This document shows positions 21,171 through 28,873 of a stretch of 36,039 nucleotides of DNA, one piece after another. The translations under genes were made by a program, and so were the position numbers. The stretch is from a virus. Positions within the stretch are counted from its first letter, which is position 1. Each line of letters begins with the position of its first letter. The stretch covers positions 1 through 36,039 of the IMG/VR virus record IMGVR_UViG_3300037852_000519. One strand, written 5' to 3'. The notes under the pieces are model-generated. The model had not been told where the DNA came from, ran no database searches, and worked only from the letters and a program-made list of their open reading frames with translations.

Positions 21171-22079
21171 ATGACCTATTCCATGTCCTACACCTCGCTC
21201 GTCGCCGACAAGAACACCGCCGGCTCGATCGCGCGCTGGGTGAATTATTCCAAGCTCGACGCCGACCAGATCCTGCAGGAGGCGCAGAGCCTCATCTATT
21301 CCATGCTGCGCGTACGCGAGATGCGCACGCACTTTAACTTCGACATGGGCATCGGCGGCGACCGCGTCGCGCTGCCGGGCGGGTTCCTCGACCCGATCGG
21401 CAAGATCGCCATGCTCGGCACCGGCGCGAAGATCGAGCAGCGCTATCAGAACTTCATCCAGCGCCGGCGCACTTACACGGAGACGACCGGCAGCCTCGGC
21501 AGCAACCCGTTCACCACCACGGCGGGCTCGACCCTGGTCACCGTGAACCTCCCCAATCATGGTTTCGCGCAAGGCTCGACCTTCTTCACCGCCGGCGCCG
21601 CCGCCTTCAACGGGGTGACCGTCGCCGGCACCTTCGACGTGGTCGCGGTCGTCGACGCCAACGACTTCGTAATCGACATCACGCCGCTCGGGGCAACCCC
21701 GAACGCGAGCGGGACCGGGGGCGGCGCGGCTGCCACCTACGTCTGCGACAACCTGGTCCAGGGCATGCCGATGTATTGGGGCGTGTGGGACGAGACCATC
21801 TTCTTCGACGCGGCGTTCAGCCAGCAGACCAACTGCAATCTGCAATACTTCAAGGCGCTGCCGCTGCTCTCGACGGCGAACCCGTCGAACTTCCTCACCA
21901 ACCGCTACCCGCACCTGCTGCGCAAGGCCTGCACCGCGCAGGCGTGGGACTTCCTGCGCAACGACACGGAATATCAGAAGGACGTGGCGGCGCTCAGTGC
22001 GCTGGTCGAGCAGACCAACGCCGAGGCCGATTTCCTCTACCGCGGCGCCGCGTTCGACACCTACCTGCACGACGAGTAG
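21171..22079 (+). CDS. Head-tail adaptor protein (SU10-adaptor-like) with an inserted beta-domain
   Basis: ATG at 21171 follows AGGAGAGAGC. The 302-aa product has helical ends that together resemble SU10-type phage adaptors: DADQILQEAQSLIYSMLRVR, then a strand with ALPGGFLDPIGKI, and at the C-terminus NRYPHLLRKACTAQAWDFLR. Adaptors sit under the portal and connect it to the tail. Between these halves (about 112-190) is an inserted strand-rich domain, NPFTT…V.V…NHG…GS…G.F.VV.V.DAN.FVI…GGGAA, resembling the E1-FCCH-like module often found in phage proteins. The same insert occurs in the tail-hub protein at 24737. The gene is intact and flanked on both sides by C repeats. Confidence 0.7.
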   Translation: MTYSMSYTSLVADKNTAGSIARWVNYSKLDADQILQEAQSLIYSMLRVREMRTHFNFDMGIGGDRVALPGGFLDPIGKIAMLGTGAKIEQRYQNFIQRRRTYTETTGSLGSNPFTTTAGSTLVTVNLPNHGFAQGSTFFTAGAAAFNGVTVAGTFDVVAVVDANDFVIDITPLGATPNASGTGGGAAATYVCDNLVQGMPMYWGVWDETIFFDAAFSQQTNCNLQYFKALPLLSTANPSNFLTNRYPHLLRKACTAQAWDFLRNDTEYQKDVAALSALVEQTNAEADFLYRGAAFDTYLHDE

Positions 22080-22110
22080 CGGCGCGGTGTTACCTCTGGC
22101 GCAACAAACA

Positions 22111-22235
22111 CCGCCGTCATCCTGAGGCGGCCGCCGAAGGCGGCCCTCGAAGGATGGCATCACGCTCGGTGCCGGCTTCCATCCTTCGAGGCTCCCCCGG
22201 CTCAAGGCCGGGGTCGCACCTCAGGATGACGGCGG
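22111..22235 (+). repeat. Family C inverted repeat (copy C2)
   Basis: 'ccgccgtcatcctgaggcgg' is mirrored by 'cacctcaggatgacggcgg', with inner 'cctcgaaggatgg'/'ccatccttcgagg'. Confidence 0.9.
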
Positions 22236-22243
22236 AGCGTATC

Positions 22244-22272
22244 GACTGATTACTGATCACTGGTTACTGACC
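22244..22272 (+). repeat. Heptamer right arm H9, next to a start codon
   Basis: 'gactgattactgatcactgg', then 'ttactgacc', runs directly into the ATG of the tail-collar gene. No left arm and no ribosome site are visible. Confidence 0.65.
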
Positions 22273-23673
22273 ATGGCTGACACATATACCACCACCCTCG
22301 GCACCATCGTGATGTCGGTCGGGGGCGACAACAACACCTGGGGCACCAACCTCAACAACGCCGTCTTCCAGATTTTGGAGGACGCGATCGCCAACCAGCT
22401 CACGTCGGCGGTCAGCGGCGGGACGCTTGACCTGTCGACCAATCCGCCGCCCAATGGTCCCTCGGCGGCCCGCTATGCGATCCTGAAATTCACCGGCACC
22501 CTGGCGGCGAACCAGATCGTCAAGGTGCCGAACCTCACGAAAATCTGGCTCGTCAACAACACGGGCTTGACCAACGCCGGCTTCACGCTGACGTTTCAGA
22601 CGCCGTCGGGCTCGCCCTCGAACTTTGTTCCGGCCGGCGGCTGGTGCTGGGTCTTTTGCGACGGCGCCAACAACGTCTATGTGAGCCCGTTCGCCAGCAA
22701 CCTCGCGCTGATGCCGAACGGCAGCGCGGCGGCGCCAAGCTATGCGTTCTACAGTGAGGTCAGCGGCTGGTACCGCAACGGCTTAAACGACATCCGCTTG
22801 GCGATCGGCGGCGCCGACGTGCTGCAGGTGACCGGCGCGGGTGCCGGCTCCCCGTCGGTCGTCAACGTGCTCGCGCCCAACGTGCTGCAGCAGCAGGGCG
22901 CGCAGATCGTTCCCGCCGGCACCGAACTCGCCTACGCGGGCGTCAGCCTGCCGGCCGGCGGCTGGCTGTGGGAGGACGGCTCGGCCTACAATCGCGCCGC
23001 GTACGCCACTCTATTTAATGCGCTCACCGCCACGGTGACGGCGACCGTCAACGGCACCACGGCGGTGACCGCGCTCTCCGCCGACTTGCGCGGCCAGGGC
23101 CTCAACGGCGCCGTGGTCGAAGGCACGAACATCGCCAGCGGCACCACCATCACCTTCACCGCGGCGACGACCGCGACCCTGAGTCAGGCGGCGACCGGCA
23201 GCGGCAGCGTCACGTTGCGCGTCTTCCCGTGGGGCAACGGCAACGGCTCGACCACCTTCAACGTGCCCGACCGGCGCGGCCGCGCCTTGTTTGCCCGCGA
23301 CGACCTCAACGGCAGCGCCGCCAACCGCATCACGTTCAATGCCGGCACGCATCTCAATACGGCCGGCGGCGAGGAGCTGCACACCCTCGTCACCGGCGAG
23401 ATGCCGTCGCACAATCACGGTGCCACCGTCAGCGAGCCGAACGGCGGCCAGGGCCATCAGCACGGCCTGCCGTTCAACGTGACGGTGTTCGGCGGCCAGG
23501 CGCAGACCACGGTCGGCGGCGGCATCGCCAACCTGCTGCAGAACAACGGCGCCGCCGCGAATACCAGCCTCGCCGCCACCGGCATCGGCGTCTCGACCGC
23601 GGCCACCGGCGGCGGCGCGGCCCACAACAACATGCCGACCTTCGGCATCAGCAATTATATACTAAAGACGTAG
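22273..23673 (+). CDS. Tail fibre with C-terminal phage tail-collar domain
   Basis: The 466-aa product starts at ATG 22273, immediately after heptamer sequence and without a visible Shine-Dalgarno. The N-terminal half is strand- and Asn-rich with 'SVGGDNNTWGTNLNNAVFQI', an opening I associate with phage tail fibres. The C-terminal part is a tail-collar domain: 'LPAGGWLWEDGSAYNRAAYA', then FNVPDRRGRALFARDD, 'EELHTLVTGEMPSHNHGATV' and a terminal GGGAAHNNMPTFGISNYILKT-like end. A predicted Ig-like segment with TVTATVNGTTAVTALSADLR splits the collar. Collar fibres contribute to host attachment. The gene is followed by a composite repeat cluster. Confidence 0.8.
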   Translation: MADTYTTTLGTIVMSVGGDNNTWGTNLNNAVFQILEDAIANQLTSAVSGGTLDLSTNPPPNGPSAARYAILKFTGTLAANQIVKVPNLTKIWLVNNTGLTNAGFTLTFQTPSGSPSNFVPAGGWCWVFCDGANNVYVSPFASNLALMPNGSAAAPSYAFYSEVSGWYRNGLNDIRLAIGGADVLQVTGAGAGSPSVVNVLAPNVLQQQGAQIVPAGTELAYAGVSLPAGGWLWEDGSAYNRAAYATLFNALTATVTATVNGTTAVTALSADLRGQGLNGAVVEGTNIASGTTITFTAATTATLSQAATGSGSVTLRVFPWGNGNGSTTFNVPDRRGRALFARDDLNGSAANRITFNAGTHLNTAGGEELHTLVTGEMPSHNHGATVSEPNGGQGHQHGLPFNVTVFGGQAQTTVGGGIANLLQNNGAAANTSLAATGIGVSTAATGGGAAHNNMPTFGISNYILKT

Positions 23674-23683
23674 CGATGAAGCT

Positions 23684-23832
23684 TACCCTCCCCCAGATTC
23701 TTCCGATCCGTCGCGGACTACGCTCGCGACGGATCGATGACTTGGGGAGGGTCGGCCGCCGCAGCGGAGCGAAGGCGGCCGGGGTGGGGGTGGAGCGATC
23801 CAGTGAGCAAACAACGACCCCAACCCCGCCGC
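23684..23832 (+). repeat. Family B inverted repeat (copy B2) with palindrome A nested in its arm
   Basis: 'ttaccctccccc' opens the arm; palindrome A9 with short flanks sits at 23704-23736; then 'ggggagggtcggccgcc' resumes the arm. The far arm 'gaccccaaccccgccg' is decayed. The gap 23674-23979 (306 bp) contains this, half-copy E4 and a short promoter-sized stretch, but no gene. Confidence 0.75.
23704..23736 (+). repeat. Palindrome A copy A9, nested in repeat B2
   Basis: 'cgatccgtcgcggac' and 'tcgcgacggatcg' lie between 'agattctt' and 'atgacttgg', inside the CCCTCCCC arm. The same arrangement is inverted at 29967-30034. Confidence 0.85.
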
Positions 23833-23850
23833 CCGTTTTGGTTGAGTCTA

Positions 23851-23893
23851 ATCCGCGTGGGCACGCGCGCTGCGCGCGCTTAGCCCACCCTAC
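23851..23893 (+). repeat. Family E half-copy (E4)
   Basis: 'ccgcgtgggcacgcg' and 'gcttagcccaccctac', the right half only of the family E element. Confidence 0.7.
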
Positions 23894-23979
23894 ATCCCAC
23901 CCTCCCTCCTCCCGCCGTTGTCATTCTCCGCCAGATCGTGTCGAATGATTTCGCGCATTAACCAGGAGTGGAGGATGCG

Positions 23980-24336
23980 ATGAGGGCTACCAGCCTTACC
24001 ATAGCAGTATTCTGTGCCGCCGCGTCGGTCATGCCCGCGGTTGCGGCCTCGTCTGTTTGTCGCCCGAATCTCACTGCGAGTTTCGGGCCCCAATTGGACC
24101 CGTTTGTAAGCGGGCCCACGGTACGAAGTAGAGCCGCGGCGCGATGCCCTTCCCCGGCGAGACGCCACGCCGGCGAGCTGCCGACTTGCACATCCGGCCC
24201 ATCGACAACCTGCAGGGGGACCTGCTCGGGTGGCGCAGAGTGGTTTTCCTGGCAATGTTGCATCGGCCAGGACGGCTGGCCCTCGGCATGCTACCTCGAT
24301 TGTAGGAGAGAGATTGCCGACTGTCTGGGGCAGTGA
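23980..24336 (+). CDS. Small secreted cysteine-rich protein (118 aa)
   Basis: ATG at 23980 is preceded by GGAGTGGAGGATGCG, a good ribosome site. A signal peptide is clear (MRATSLTIAVFCAAASVMPA, then VAASSV). The mature part has about ten cysteines with CTSGPSTTCRGTCSGG and WQCCIGQDGWPSACYLDCRR, which suggests a disulfide-rich secreted protein. No family is recognised. It does not look like a phage virion protein and probably belongs to the host set that is interleaved here. Confidence 0.6.
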   Translation: MRATSLTIAVFCAAASVMPAVAASSVCRPNLTASFGPQLDPFVSGPTVRSRAAARCPSPARRHAGELPTCTSGPSTTCRGTCSGGAEWFSWQCCIGQDGWPSACYLDCRREIADCLGQ

Positions 24337-24398
24337 TCGCGCCGTCGTTACCCGATAACTGGATCATCAAGGCGCGACCGCGCTCGGCTGCGCGGCAT

Positions 24399-24537
24399 CA
24401 ACAAACACCTTCGTCATCCTGAGGTGCCCGAGCGAAGCGAGGGCCTCGAAGGATGGAAGCAAGCTCGGAGTTTGCTGCCATCCTTCGAGGCTCGGCGCTG
24501 CGCGCCTCGCACCTCAGGATGACGGTGGTGTTTGCTG
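24399..24537 (+). repeat. Family C inverted repeat (copy C3)
   Basis: 'caacaaacaccttcgtcatcc' is mirrored by 'ggatgacggtggtgtttgctg', so this copy shows the outer ends (caaacacc/ggtgtttg) more clearly than the others. The gap 24337-24736 (400 bp) holds C3, E5, a family I palindrome and a G fragment, with no gene. Confidence 0.9.
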
Positions 24538-24549
24538 TTCGACGCTCGA

Positions 24550-24610
24550 AATCCGCGTGGGCACGCCCGCCTCCGCGCTTCGCGCTACGGCGCGGCTTAG
24601 CCCACCCTAC
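24550..24610 (+). repeat. Family E half-copy (E5)
   Basis: 'atccgcgtgggcacgcccgc' and 'cggcttagcccaccctac', right half only, as at E4. Confidence 0.7.
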
Positions 24611-24643
24611 TGCGCCCTGATAGAGCCGTCGCCCCGAGCATTC

Positions 24644-24692
24644 GCGCATGATCCCGAAAAGTGGATACCGGTTTTCGGAAAAGATCATGCGC
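24644..24692 (+). repeat. Palindrome of the 'cgaaaagtgg…ccggttttcgg' type (family I)
   Basis: 'gcgcatgatcccgaaaagtg' is mirrored by 'ggttttcggaaaagatcatg' and 'cgc'. This palindrome type is widespread in rhizobial and Bradyrhizobium genomes and supports the taxonomic guess. Confidence 0.85.
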
Positions 24693-24697
24693 CGGCA

Positions 24698-24730
24698 TAG
24701 ACTCCAAGCGGCGAGGCCGCGATCGGCGAT
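24698..24730 (+). repeat. Family G fragment (G4)
   Basis: 'ccaagcggcgaggccgcgat' then 'cggcgatg' is the reverse complement of half of G1. It occupies the space where a ribosome site for the gene at 24737 would be expected. Confidence 0.55.
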
Positions 24731-24736
24731 GTAAAG

Positions 24737-26569
24737 ATGCCCGACCCCATTCCCATTCCCATCACGCCGCCGCCGGGCATCGTCAAGACCGAGACCGGCA
24801 AGGTGGCGGCGGGCCGCTGGACCGACGGCGATGCCGTCCATTTCGTGCGCGGGCTGCCGCAGAAGATCGGCGGCTGGGTGCGCCAGACGACGACGCCCAC
24901 GTCGGGCCAGCCGCGCGCGTCGCACGCCTGGCGCGACAACTCCGCCAACCAGTTCATCGCCGTTGGCACCTACCGCAAGCTCTATGTCTACGACTCGAGC
25001 CTCGCGCAGAACGACGTGACGCCGTTCCGCCGCACCAGCGGCGGCATCGGTGGCGGGGCGGCGCTCACCAACCCGTTCACCACCAACACGACGGCCGGTA
25101 CGCAATCGCAGGTGTCGGTGCATGACGCGGGCCACGGGGTGAACATCGGGGACACCGTGATCTTCACCTCGGTCGGGTCCGCGGTCGGCGGCATCGGCGC
25201 GGGCGCGCTCACCGGCGCTTTCCTCGTGCTGTCCGTCACCGACGCCGACCACTACGTGTTCGACTGCGGGGTCAACGCCACCGCGGCCGCGACCGGCGGT
25301 GGCACCGTGCAATACCAATACGAGATTACCATCGGCACCGAGCTGGGCGCCGAGGGCACGGGCTTCGGCGTCGGGCAGTTCGGCGCCGGCACCTTCGGCA
25401 CCGCGCGCTCGGGCTCCTCGATCTTCATCGAGCCGCGGGTGTGGTCGCTCGACCACTTCGGCCAGCTCTTGCTCGCCTCCTACAACACCGGCCAGATCTA
25501 CGTGTTCGATCCGACCCAGGCGCAGCCGTGGCCGCGCGCGGTCGCCGCCTCGAGCGATCCGGCGGCGCCGACCACCTGCCGCTACATGTTCGTGACGCAG
25601 GAGCGCTTCGTCGTCGCGTTGCTCACCGGCATGATCATCCAATGGTGCTCGCAGGGCGACTACACCACCTGGACGCCGTCGGCGACCAACACCGCCAACG
25701 CGCGTACCCTCACGGTCGGCACCAAGCTCGTGGCCGGGCGCGTGCTCGGGCCGTTCCTCTCGCTTATCTGGTCGGACGCCGCCTGCTATCTGATGCAGTG
25801 GACCGGCAGCCTCTACGTCTACAACACGTCGATCCTGGCGACCGAGTGCGGCCTGATCTCGCCCGGCGCCGCGGTCACCGTCAACGGCGTCGCCTACTGG
25901 ATGGGGTGGGATAATTTCTTCATGTACGACGGCGCGGTGCACCCGATCGCCAACGTCGAGGACATTCGCAAGTTCGTGTTCGATCAGGTCGACAAGATCG
26001 TCGGGCCCTACCAGTGCCACGCGGTCTATGTGCCGAAGTACAACCGCATCGACTTCCACTACACCACCACCGGCAGCGCCAACCCGACCCTGCTGGCGCG
26101 CTATCACATCAACGATCAGGTGTGGGCGCCGGGCACGGCCGGCGGCACCCGCTGCTCCGGCACGCACTTTGCGCAAGGGGATACGCGGGTCATCGCCTTC
26201 GACGTCGACGGCTACGGCTACCAGCACGACAACGGCAACGACGCCAACGGCTCGGCCCTGCCGTGGACGCTCACCTTGGCGCCGTTCGCGCTCGATAAGT
26301 CGCTCTCCGTGTGCGAGATCGACGGCATCGAGTCCGACTTCAAGGACCAGGCCGGCACGATCACCTTTACGCTCGCGACCTATGACCGCCTCGGCGACGC
26401 AACGCCGGAGGACTCGGAGACCGAGACCGTCTCGCCCGGCGACCAGCTCATCGACTGGCATTCGTCCGGCCGCTACTTGAGCCTGGCGATCTCCTCGTCC
26501 GACCTCGGCAGCTATTTCCGCTGGGGCGTGCCGCAGGCCTACGTGAAGCCGCTGGGGCTGCGGCGGTAG
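24737..26569 (+). CDS. Tail hub / packaged-DNA stabilisation-like protein (P22 gp10 type candidate)
   Basis: The 610-aa product begins MPDPIPIPITPPPGIVKTET, continues with strand-turn repeats such as 'WSLDHFGQLLLASYNTGQIY' and 'YLMQWTGSLYVYNTSILATE', and ends in GSYFRWGVPQAYVKPLGLRR. This beta-propeller-like layout and the position between adaptor, fibre and ejection genes fit the P22 gp10-type tail hub that seals the packaged DNA, but I cannot confirm the family by search. Residues about 112-196 contain an inserted domain very like the one in the adaptor at 21171 (NPFTT…GHG…GD…G.F.V..V.DAD.YVFD…GGGT). No strong ribosome site is present upstream. The TAG stop comes from repeat E6 (ggTAGggtggg). 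Confidence 0.65.
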   Translation: MPDPIPIPITPPPGIVKTETGKVAAGRWTDGDAVHFVRGLPQKIGGWVRQTTTPTSGQPRASHAWRDNSANQFIAVGTYRKLYVYDSSLAQNDVTPFRRTSGGIGGGAALTNPFTTNTTAGTQSQVSVHDAGHGVNIGDTVIFTSVGSAVGGIGAGALTGAFLVLSVTDADHYVFDCGVNATAAATGGGTVQYQYEITIGTELGAEGTGFGVGQFGAGTFGTARSGSSIFIEPRVWSLDHFGQLLLASYNTGQIYVFDPTQAQPWPRAVAASSDPAAPTTCRYMFVTQERFVVALLTGMIIQWCSQGDYTTWTPSATNTANARTLTVGTKLVAGRVLGPFLSLIWSDAACYLMQWTGSLYVYNTSILATECGLISPGAAVTVNGVAYWMGWDNFFMYDGAVHPIANVEDIRKFVFDQVDKIVGPYQCHAVYVPKYNRIDFHYTTTGSANPTLLARYHINDQVWAPGTAGGTRCSGTHFAQGDTRVIAFDVDGYGYQHDNGNDANGSALPWTLTLAPFALDKSLSVCEIDGIESDFKDQAGTITFTLATYDRLGDATPEDSETETVSPGDQLIDWHSSGRYLSLAISSSDLGSYFRWGVPQAYVKPLGLRR

Positions 26570-26741
26570 GGTGGGTTAGCGGGCGACCCCCGGGACGAAG
26601 TGCCCGGGGGCGCGTAACCCACCAAACAATCGAGCAACCGGCTGCTATCCGTCCCCGCCTGTGCGGGGATCTCGCGCAGTCCGCGACGGATCGCCAGAAG
26701 ATGGTGGGTTACGCGCCTTCGGCGCTAACCCACCCTACGAT
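26567..26741 (+). repeat. Family E repeat (copy E6) with palindrome A10 inside
   Basis: Outer arms are 'gtagggtgggttagcggg' and 'cgctaacccaccctac'. An inner hairpin 'acccccgggacg…cccgggggcg' follows the first arm, then palindrome A10 (26647-26693). It supplies the stop codon of the tail-hub gene. Confidence 0.75.
26647..26693 (+). repeat. Palindrome A copy A10 (long form)
   Basis: 'atccgtccccgcctgtgcgg' and 'gcgcagtccgcgacggatcg', the same long form as A4. It is nested within E6. Confidence 0.75.
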
Positions 26742-26744
26742 CCT

Positions 26745-27206
26745 TCAGCAGCGCGTCACCGACACCTTCACCACGCCGCCGCCTTCGCTCGGCACGTCGT
26801 AGGCGCGCGACTGGCAGCCGACGCGCTCGGACGGAGCGGGCGCCGGCGGCGCGAACACGGTTGAGCCCGGGCCGGCGGCCGTTCCGGTGACGTCGCTCGG
26901 ATAATAAGTGCCGCCGTAGCTGCCGGCGTCGCCCCCGTACCCGTAGCCGGTGTTCGCGCCGTTGTTGTGGTGGAACTTCCACTGGTGGAACCGCCACGCG
27001 AACCGCGCCGGCCAGCGCCGGGCAAAGCCGTGCGCCAGCCCATGATGCACCGCGGGACGCGGGAAGCCGAACACCGGCCCGACGTGGATGGCGCCGTGGA
27101 ATCCGCCGCGGAACCCGCCACCACCCCCGCGCGCGAGCGCGCCGGCCGGAAGGATGAGTGTCGCGGCAAGCGCGGCAAGCGCCACGGTCTTCGACAAGGT
27201 ACGCAT
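26745..27206 (-). CDS. Small secreted Gly-rich protein (153 aa)
   Basis: ATG at 27206 begins a clear signal peptide (RTLSKTVALAALAATLILPAG). The mature part is Gly/His/Phe-rich (GGGGGFRGGFHGAIHVG), then has a basic aromatic stretch with FAWRFHQWKFHHNN, and a conserved-looking end with a Cys pair (VGCQSRAYDVPSEGGGVVKV and a terminal Cys). Such proteins are common in the envelope of Bradyrhizobium-like bacteria, but their role is unknown. It faces the phage genes and is separated from them by repeat E6. Confidence 0.6.
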   Translation of the reverse strand: MRTLSKTVALAALAATLILPAGALARGGGGGFRGGFHGAIHVGPVFGFPRPAVHHGLAHGFARRWPARFAWRFHQWKFHHNNGANTGYGYGGDAGSYGGTYYPSDVTGTAAGPGSTVFAPPAPAPSERVGCQSRAYDVPSEGGGVVKVSVTRC

Positions 27207-27314
27207 ACGCCTTACTCCTGCTACGCCTTGTTAATCTTTCGTTCACCTTGTCGTGTTGGCGCGGGGGTGTCCAGGTGCTCCGACGCTCCGGAGCGTGGCG
27301 TAGTTAATGCCCGC

Positions 27315-27389
27315 CAGTGATCGGTGATCAGTGGTCGGTGACCAGACGGCTCCCCTTTCCGGTCACTGGTCAGTGATCACCGATCACTG
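27315..27389 (+). repeat. Heptamer inverted repeat H6
   Basis: 'cagtgatcggtgatcagtgg' and 'tcggtgaccag' are mirrored by 'ggtcactggtcagtgatcac' and 'cgatcactg'. It sits in the divergent promoter region between two secreted-protein genes. Confidence 0.8.
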
Positions 27390-27442
27390 TCCGGAACCAT
27401 CGCCGGCGGCAGACGTTTTTAGTCAAACCAGAGGAGGTTTGC

Positions 27443-27949
27443 ATGAAACGAGTCCTGCTTGTCGGCGCGTCGGCGCTGGTGCTCGCCGGAGCGATGACCG
27501 GCGCTGCGTTTGCCCGCGGCCCGGGTGGTGGCGGTGGCGGCGGGGGCGGCGGCCACGCCGCGGTTGGCGGCGGCGGCGGCCATGCCGCGTATGGCGGCGG
27601 CGGAGGCGGGGGCTTTGCTCGCGGTGGCGGCGGCTTCGCGGCTCCGCGCGCGTCGGTCGGCGGCGGCTTTGCCGCACCTCGCGCTTCAGTCGGCGGCAAC
27701 TTCGCCCGCGGCGCCACCGTGAACCCCGGCTTTGCGCGCGGCGGCGTGGCGCAGGGCAATTGGGGCGCGCGCGGCTGGAACGGCGGCACTTGGAACCACC
27801 ACCGCCGCGGCTTCGTCCCGTTCGCCGGCGTGGCGGCGGGCATCGCCATCGGCAGCGCCTACGCCTACGATTACCCGGACTACGGCTATTACTCCGGCGA
27901 CCAGTGCATCCAGTGGAACGGCTGGGCCTGGATCAACGTCTGCTACTGA
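27443..27949 (+). CDS. Small secreted Gly-rich protein (168 aa)
   Basis: ATG at 27443 follows GAGGAGGTTTGC, a strong ribosome site. A signal peptide (KRVLLVGASALVLAGAMTGA) is cut near 'AFA'. The mature part is a Gly-rich low-complexity region with a duplicated FAAPRASVGG unit, then a folded-looking end (GDQCIQWNGWAWINVCY) with two Cys and four Trp. It is divergent from the secreted protein at 26745 and shares its signal-plus-Gly-rich style, so the two could be a host pair. Envelope or extracellular location is inferred; no activity can be named. Confidence 0.65.
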   Translation: MKRVLLVGASALVLAGAMTGAAFARGPGGGGGGGGGGHAAVGGGGGHAAYGGGGGGGFARGGGGFAAPRASVGGGFAAPRASVGGNFARGATVNPGFARGGVAQGNWGARGWNGGTWNHHRRGFVPFAGVAAGIAIGSAYAYDYPDYGYYSGDQCIQWNGWAWINVCY

Positions 27950-27969
27950 GGCCGGAAACGCAGCGGGGG

Positions 27970-28034
27970 TCGGGGATCTAGAAGTCGGGAAGCGGGCGTA
28001 AATCGCTTCCCCGACCGGATTCCCGACGCCCGCC
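27970..28034 (+). terminator. Nested hairpin after a secreted-protein gene (possible terminator or repeat)
   Basis: Stem 'gtcgggaagcg' (27984-27994) pairs with 'cgcttccccgac' (28004-28015), with one bulge. Outer 'gtcggggatc' pairs with 'gattcccgac'. There is no T-tract, so this could equally be another repeat. The gap 27950-28316 (367 bp) otherwise holds only the regulator's upstream region. Confidence 0.4.
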
Positions 28035-28095
28035 CCGGCCGCAGCTTCCCCAGCGTCACGTCGCCGCTGCCGGGTTTTCTAGCCCATTACCGGCC

Positions 28096-28121
28096 GTTAT
28101 ACGTATTTCAGGTGTTATACG
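28096..28121 (+). promoter_or_regulatory. Direct repeat upstream of the XRE regulator (candidate operator)
   Basis: GTTATACG occurs at 28096-28103 and again at 28114-28121, 18 bp apart, the first overlapping a perfect atacgtat palindrome. Shortly after lies 'ttgacaaattgactgac' (28131). Two half-sites about two helical turns apart ahead of an HTH gene would fit autoregulation; this is inference. Confidence 0.3.
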
Positions 28122-28316
28122 ATCCGCCGATTGACAAATTGACTGACGCATTGTTGGTGGCGCCCCCCGACAAACCACGCTCGTTCGCGCGGCGAACATG
28201 TGCTATCGCTCGCACACGTTCGATGCGGGGCGAGTCGCGAACGGGCGCGCCGGACAATCGTCTCGACGCGAAGTTGCGGCAACATAAGACTGTGGCAAGA
28301 GAAGGAGAATGCTTCG

Positions 28317-28778
28317 ATGGCGGCCGAGGCACGAGATCCGCGAAGACCGGACAACATCGACGTTGAGGTGGGGCGGCTGGTGCGCGTTCAACGTATCGCG
28401 AAGGGCCTGTCGCAAACCGAGCTCGGAAACGAGATCGGCGTCACGTTCCAGCAGGTGCAGAAATACGAGAGCGGCGCCAACCGCATCTCGATGGGCCGGC
28501 TGACCAGGATCGGGCGCGTGCTCGGGGTGCACGTGACGTACCTGCTCGGAGCGAACCGGCGCTCGACTCCGGTCGCGAGCAATCCGAGGGAGCAGGCCAA
28601 ATTCTCCGAGGCAGTGGGCATGCTCGGCAAGATCGGCGCGCTGCGGCTGCTCAAGGCCTTTTCCGCGATTCCCAGCAGGCCGCCCTCGCTGCGCGAAAGC
28701 ATCGTGCAGATGGTCGAGGGCGCGGCGTCGGCGTCGGAGCGCGAGAAGGCGGCGCGCAAGAAGAGCCGCCGCCATTAG
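28317..28778 (+). CDS. XRE-family helix-turn-helix regulator (153 aa)
   Basis: ATG at 28317 lies after GAGAAGGAGAATGCTTCG. The HTH_3 domain spans about residues 17-79: VGRLVRVQRIAKGLSQTELG leads into the helix-turn-helix (about 31-53) with the recognition helix FQQVQKYESGANRI. The 75 C-terminal residues are helical and basic at the end (KAARKKSRRH). XRE proteins of this length are frequent in Bradyrhizobium-like chromosomes and in prophages as repressor-like regulators. It may or may not control the surrounding phage genes; no convincing shared operator upstream of them was seen. Confidence 0.8.
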   Translation: MAAEARDPRRPDNIDVEVGRLVRVQRIAKGLSQTELGNEIGVTFQQVQKYESGANRISMGRLTRIGRVLGVHVTYLLGANRRSTPVASNPREQAKFSEAVGMLGKIGALRLLKAFSAIPSRPPSLRESIVQMVEGAASASEREKAARKKSRRH

Positions 28779-28783
28779 CCGGG

Positions 28784-28873
28784 AATCAGAGGTCAGTAAT
28801 CAGTAATCAGGTCAGCGATCGGTAGTCAGAAGTTCATTCTGATTACTGGCCGCTGATTACTGATTCCTGTCAG
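28784..28873 (+). repeat. Heptamer inverted repeat H7
   Basis: 'gaatcagaggtcagtaatca' and 'gtaatcag' are mirrored by 'ctgattactggccgctgatt' and 'actgattc'. It separates the regulator from the convergent coiled-coil gene and overlaps the latter's stop. Confidence 0.8.

Noticed and set aside
24398-26461. 687-codon minus-strand frame over the tail-hub gene
   Set aside because: Composition (Arg/Val/Asp/Gly) is typical of a shadow of a GC-rich gene, and it runs through repeats C3, E5 and I at its end.
28131-28160. Consensus -35/-10 promoter upstream of the XRE gene
   Set aside because: TTGACA is present, but no acceptable -10 box lies 16-18 bases downstream.
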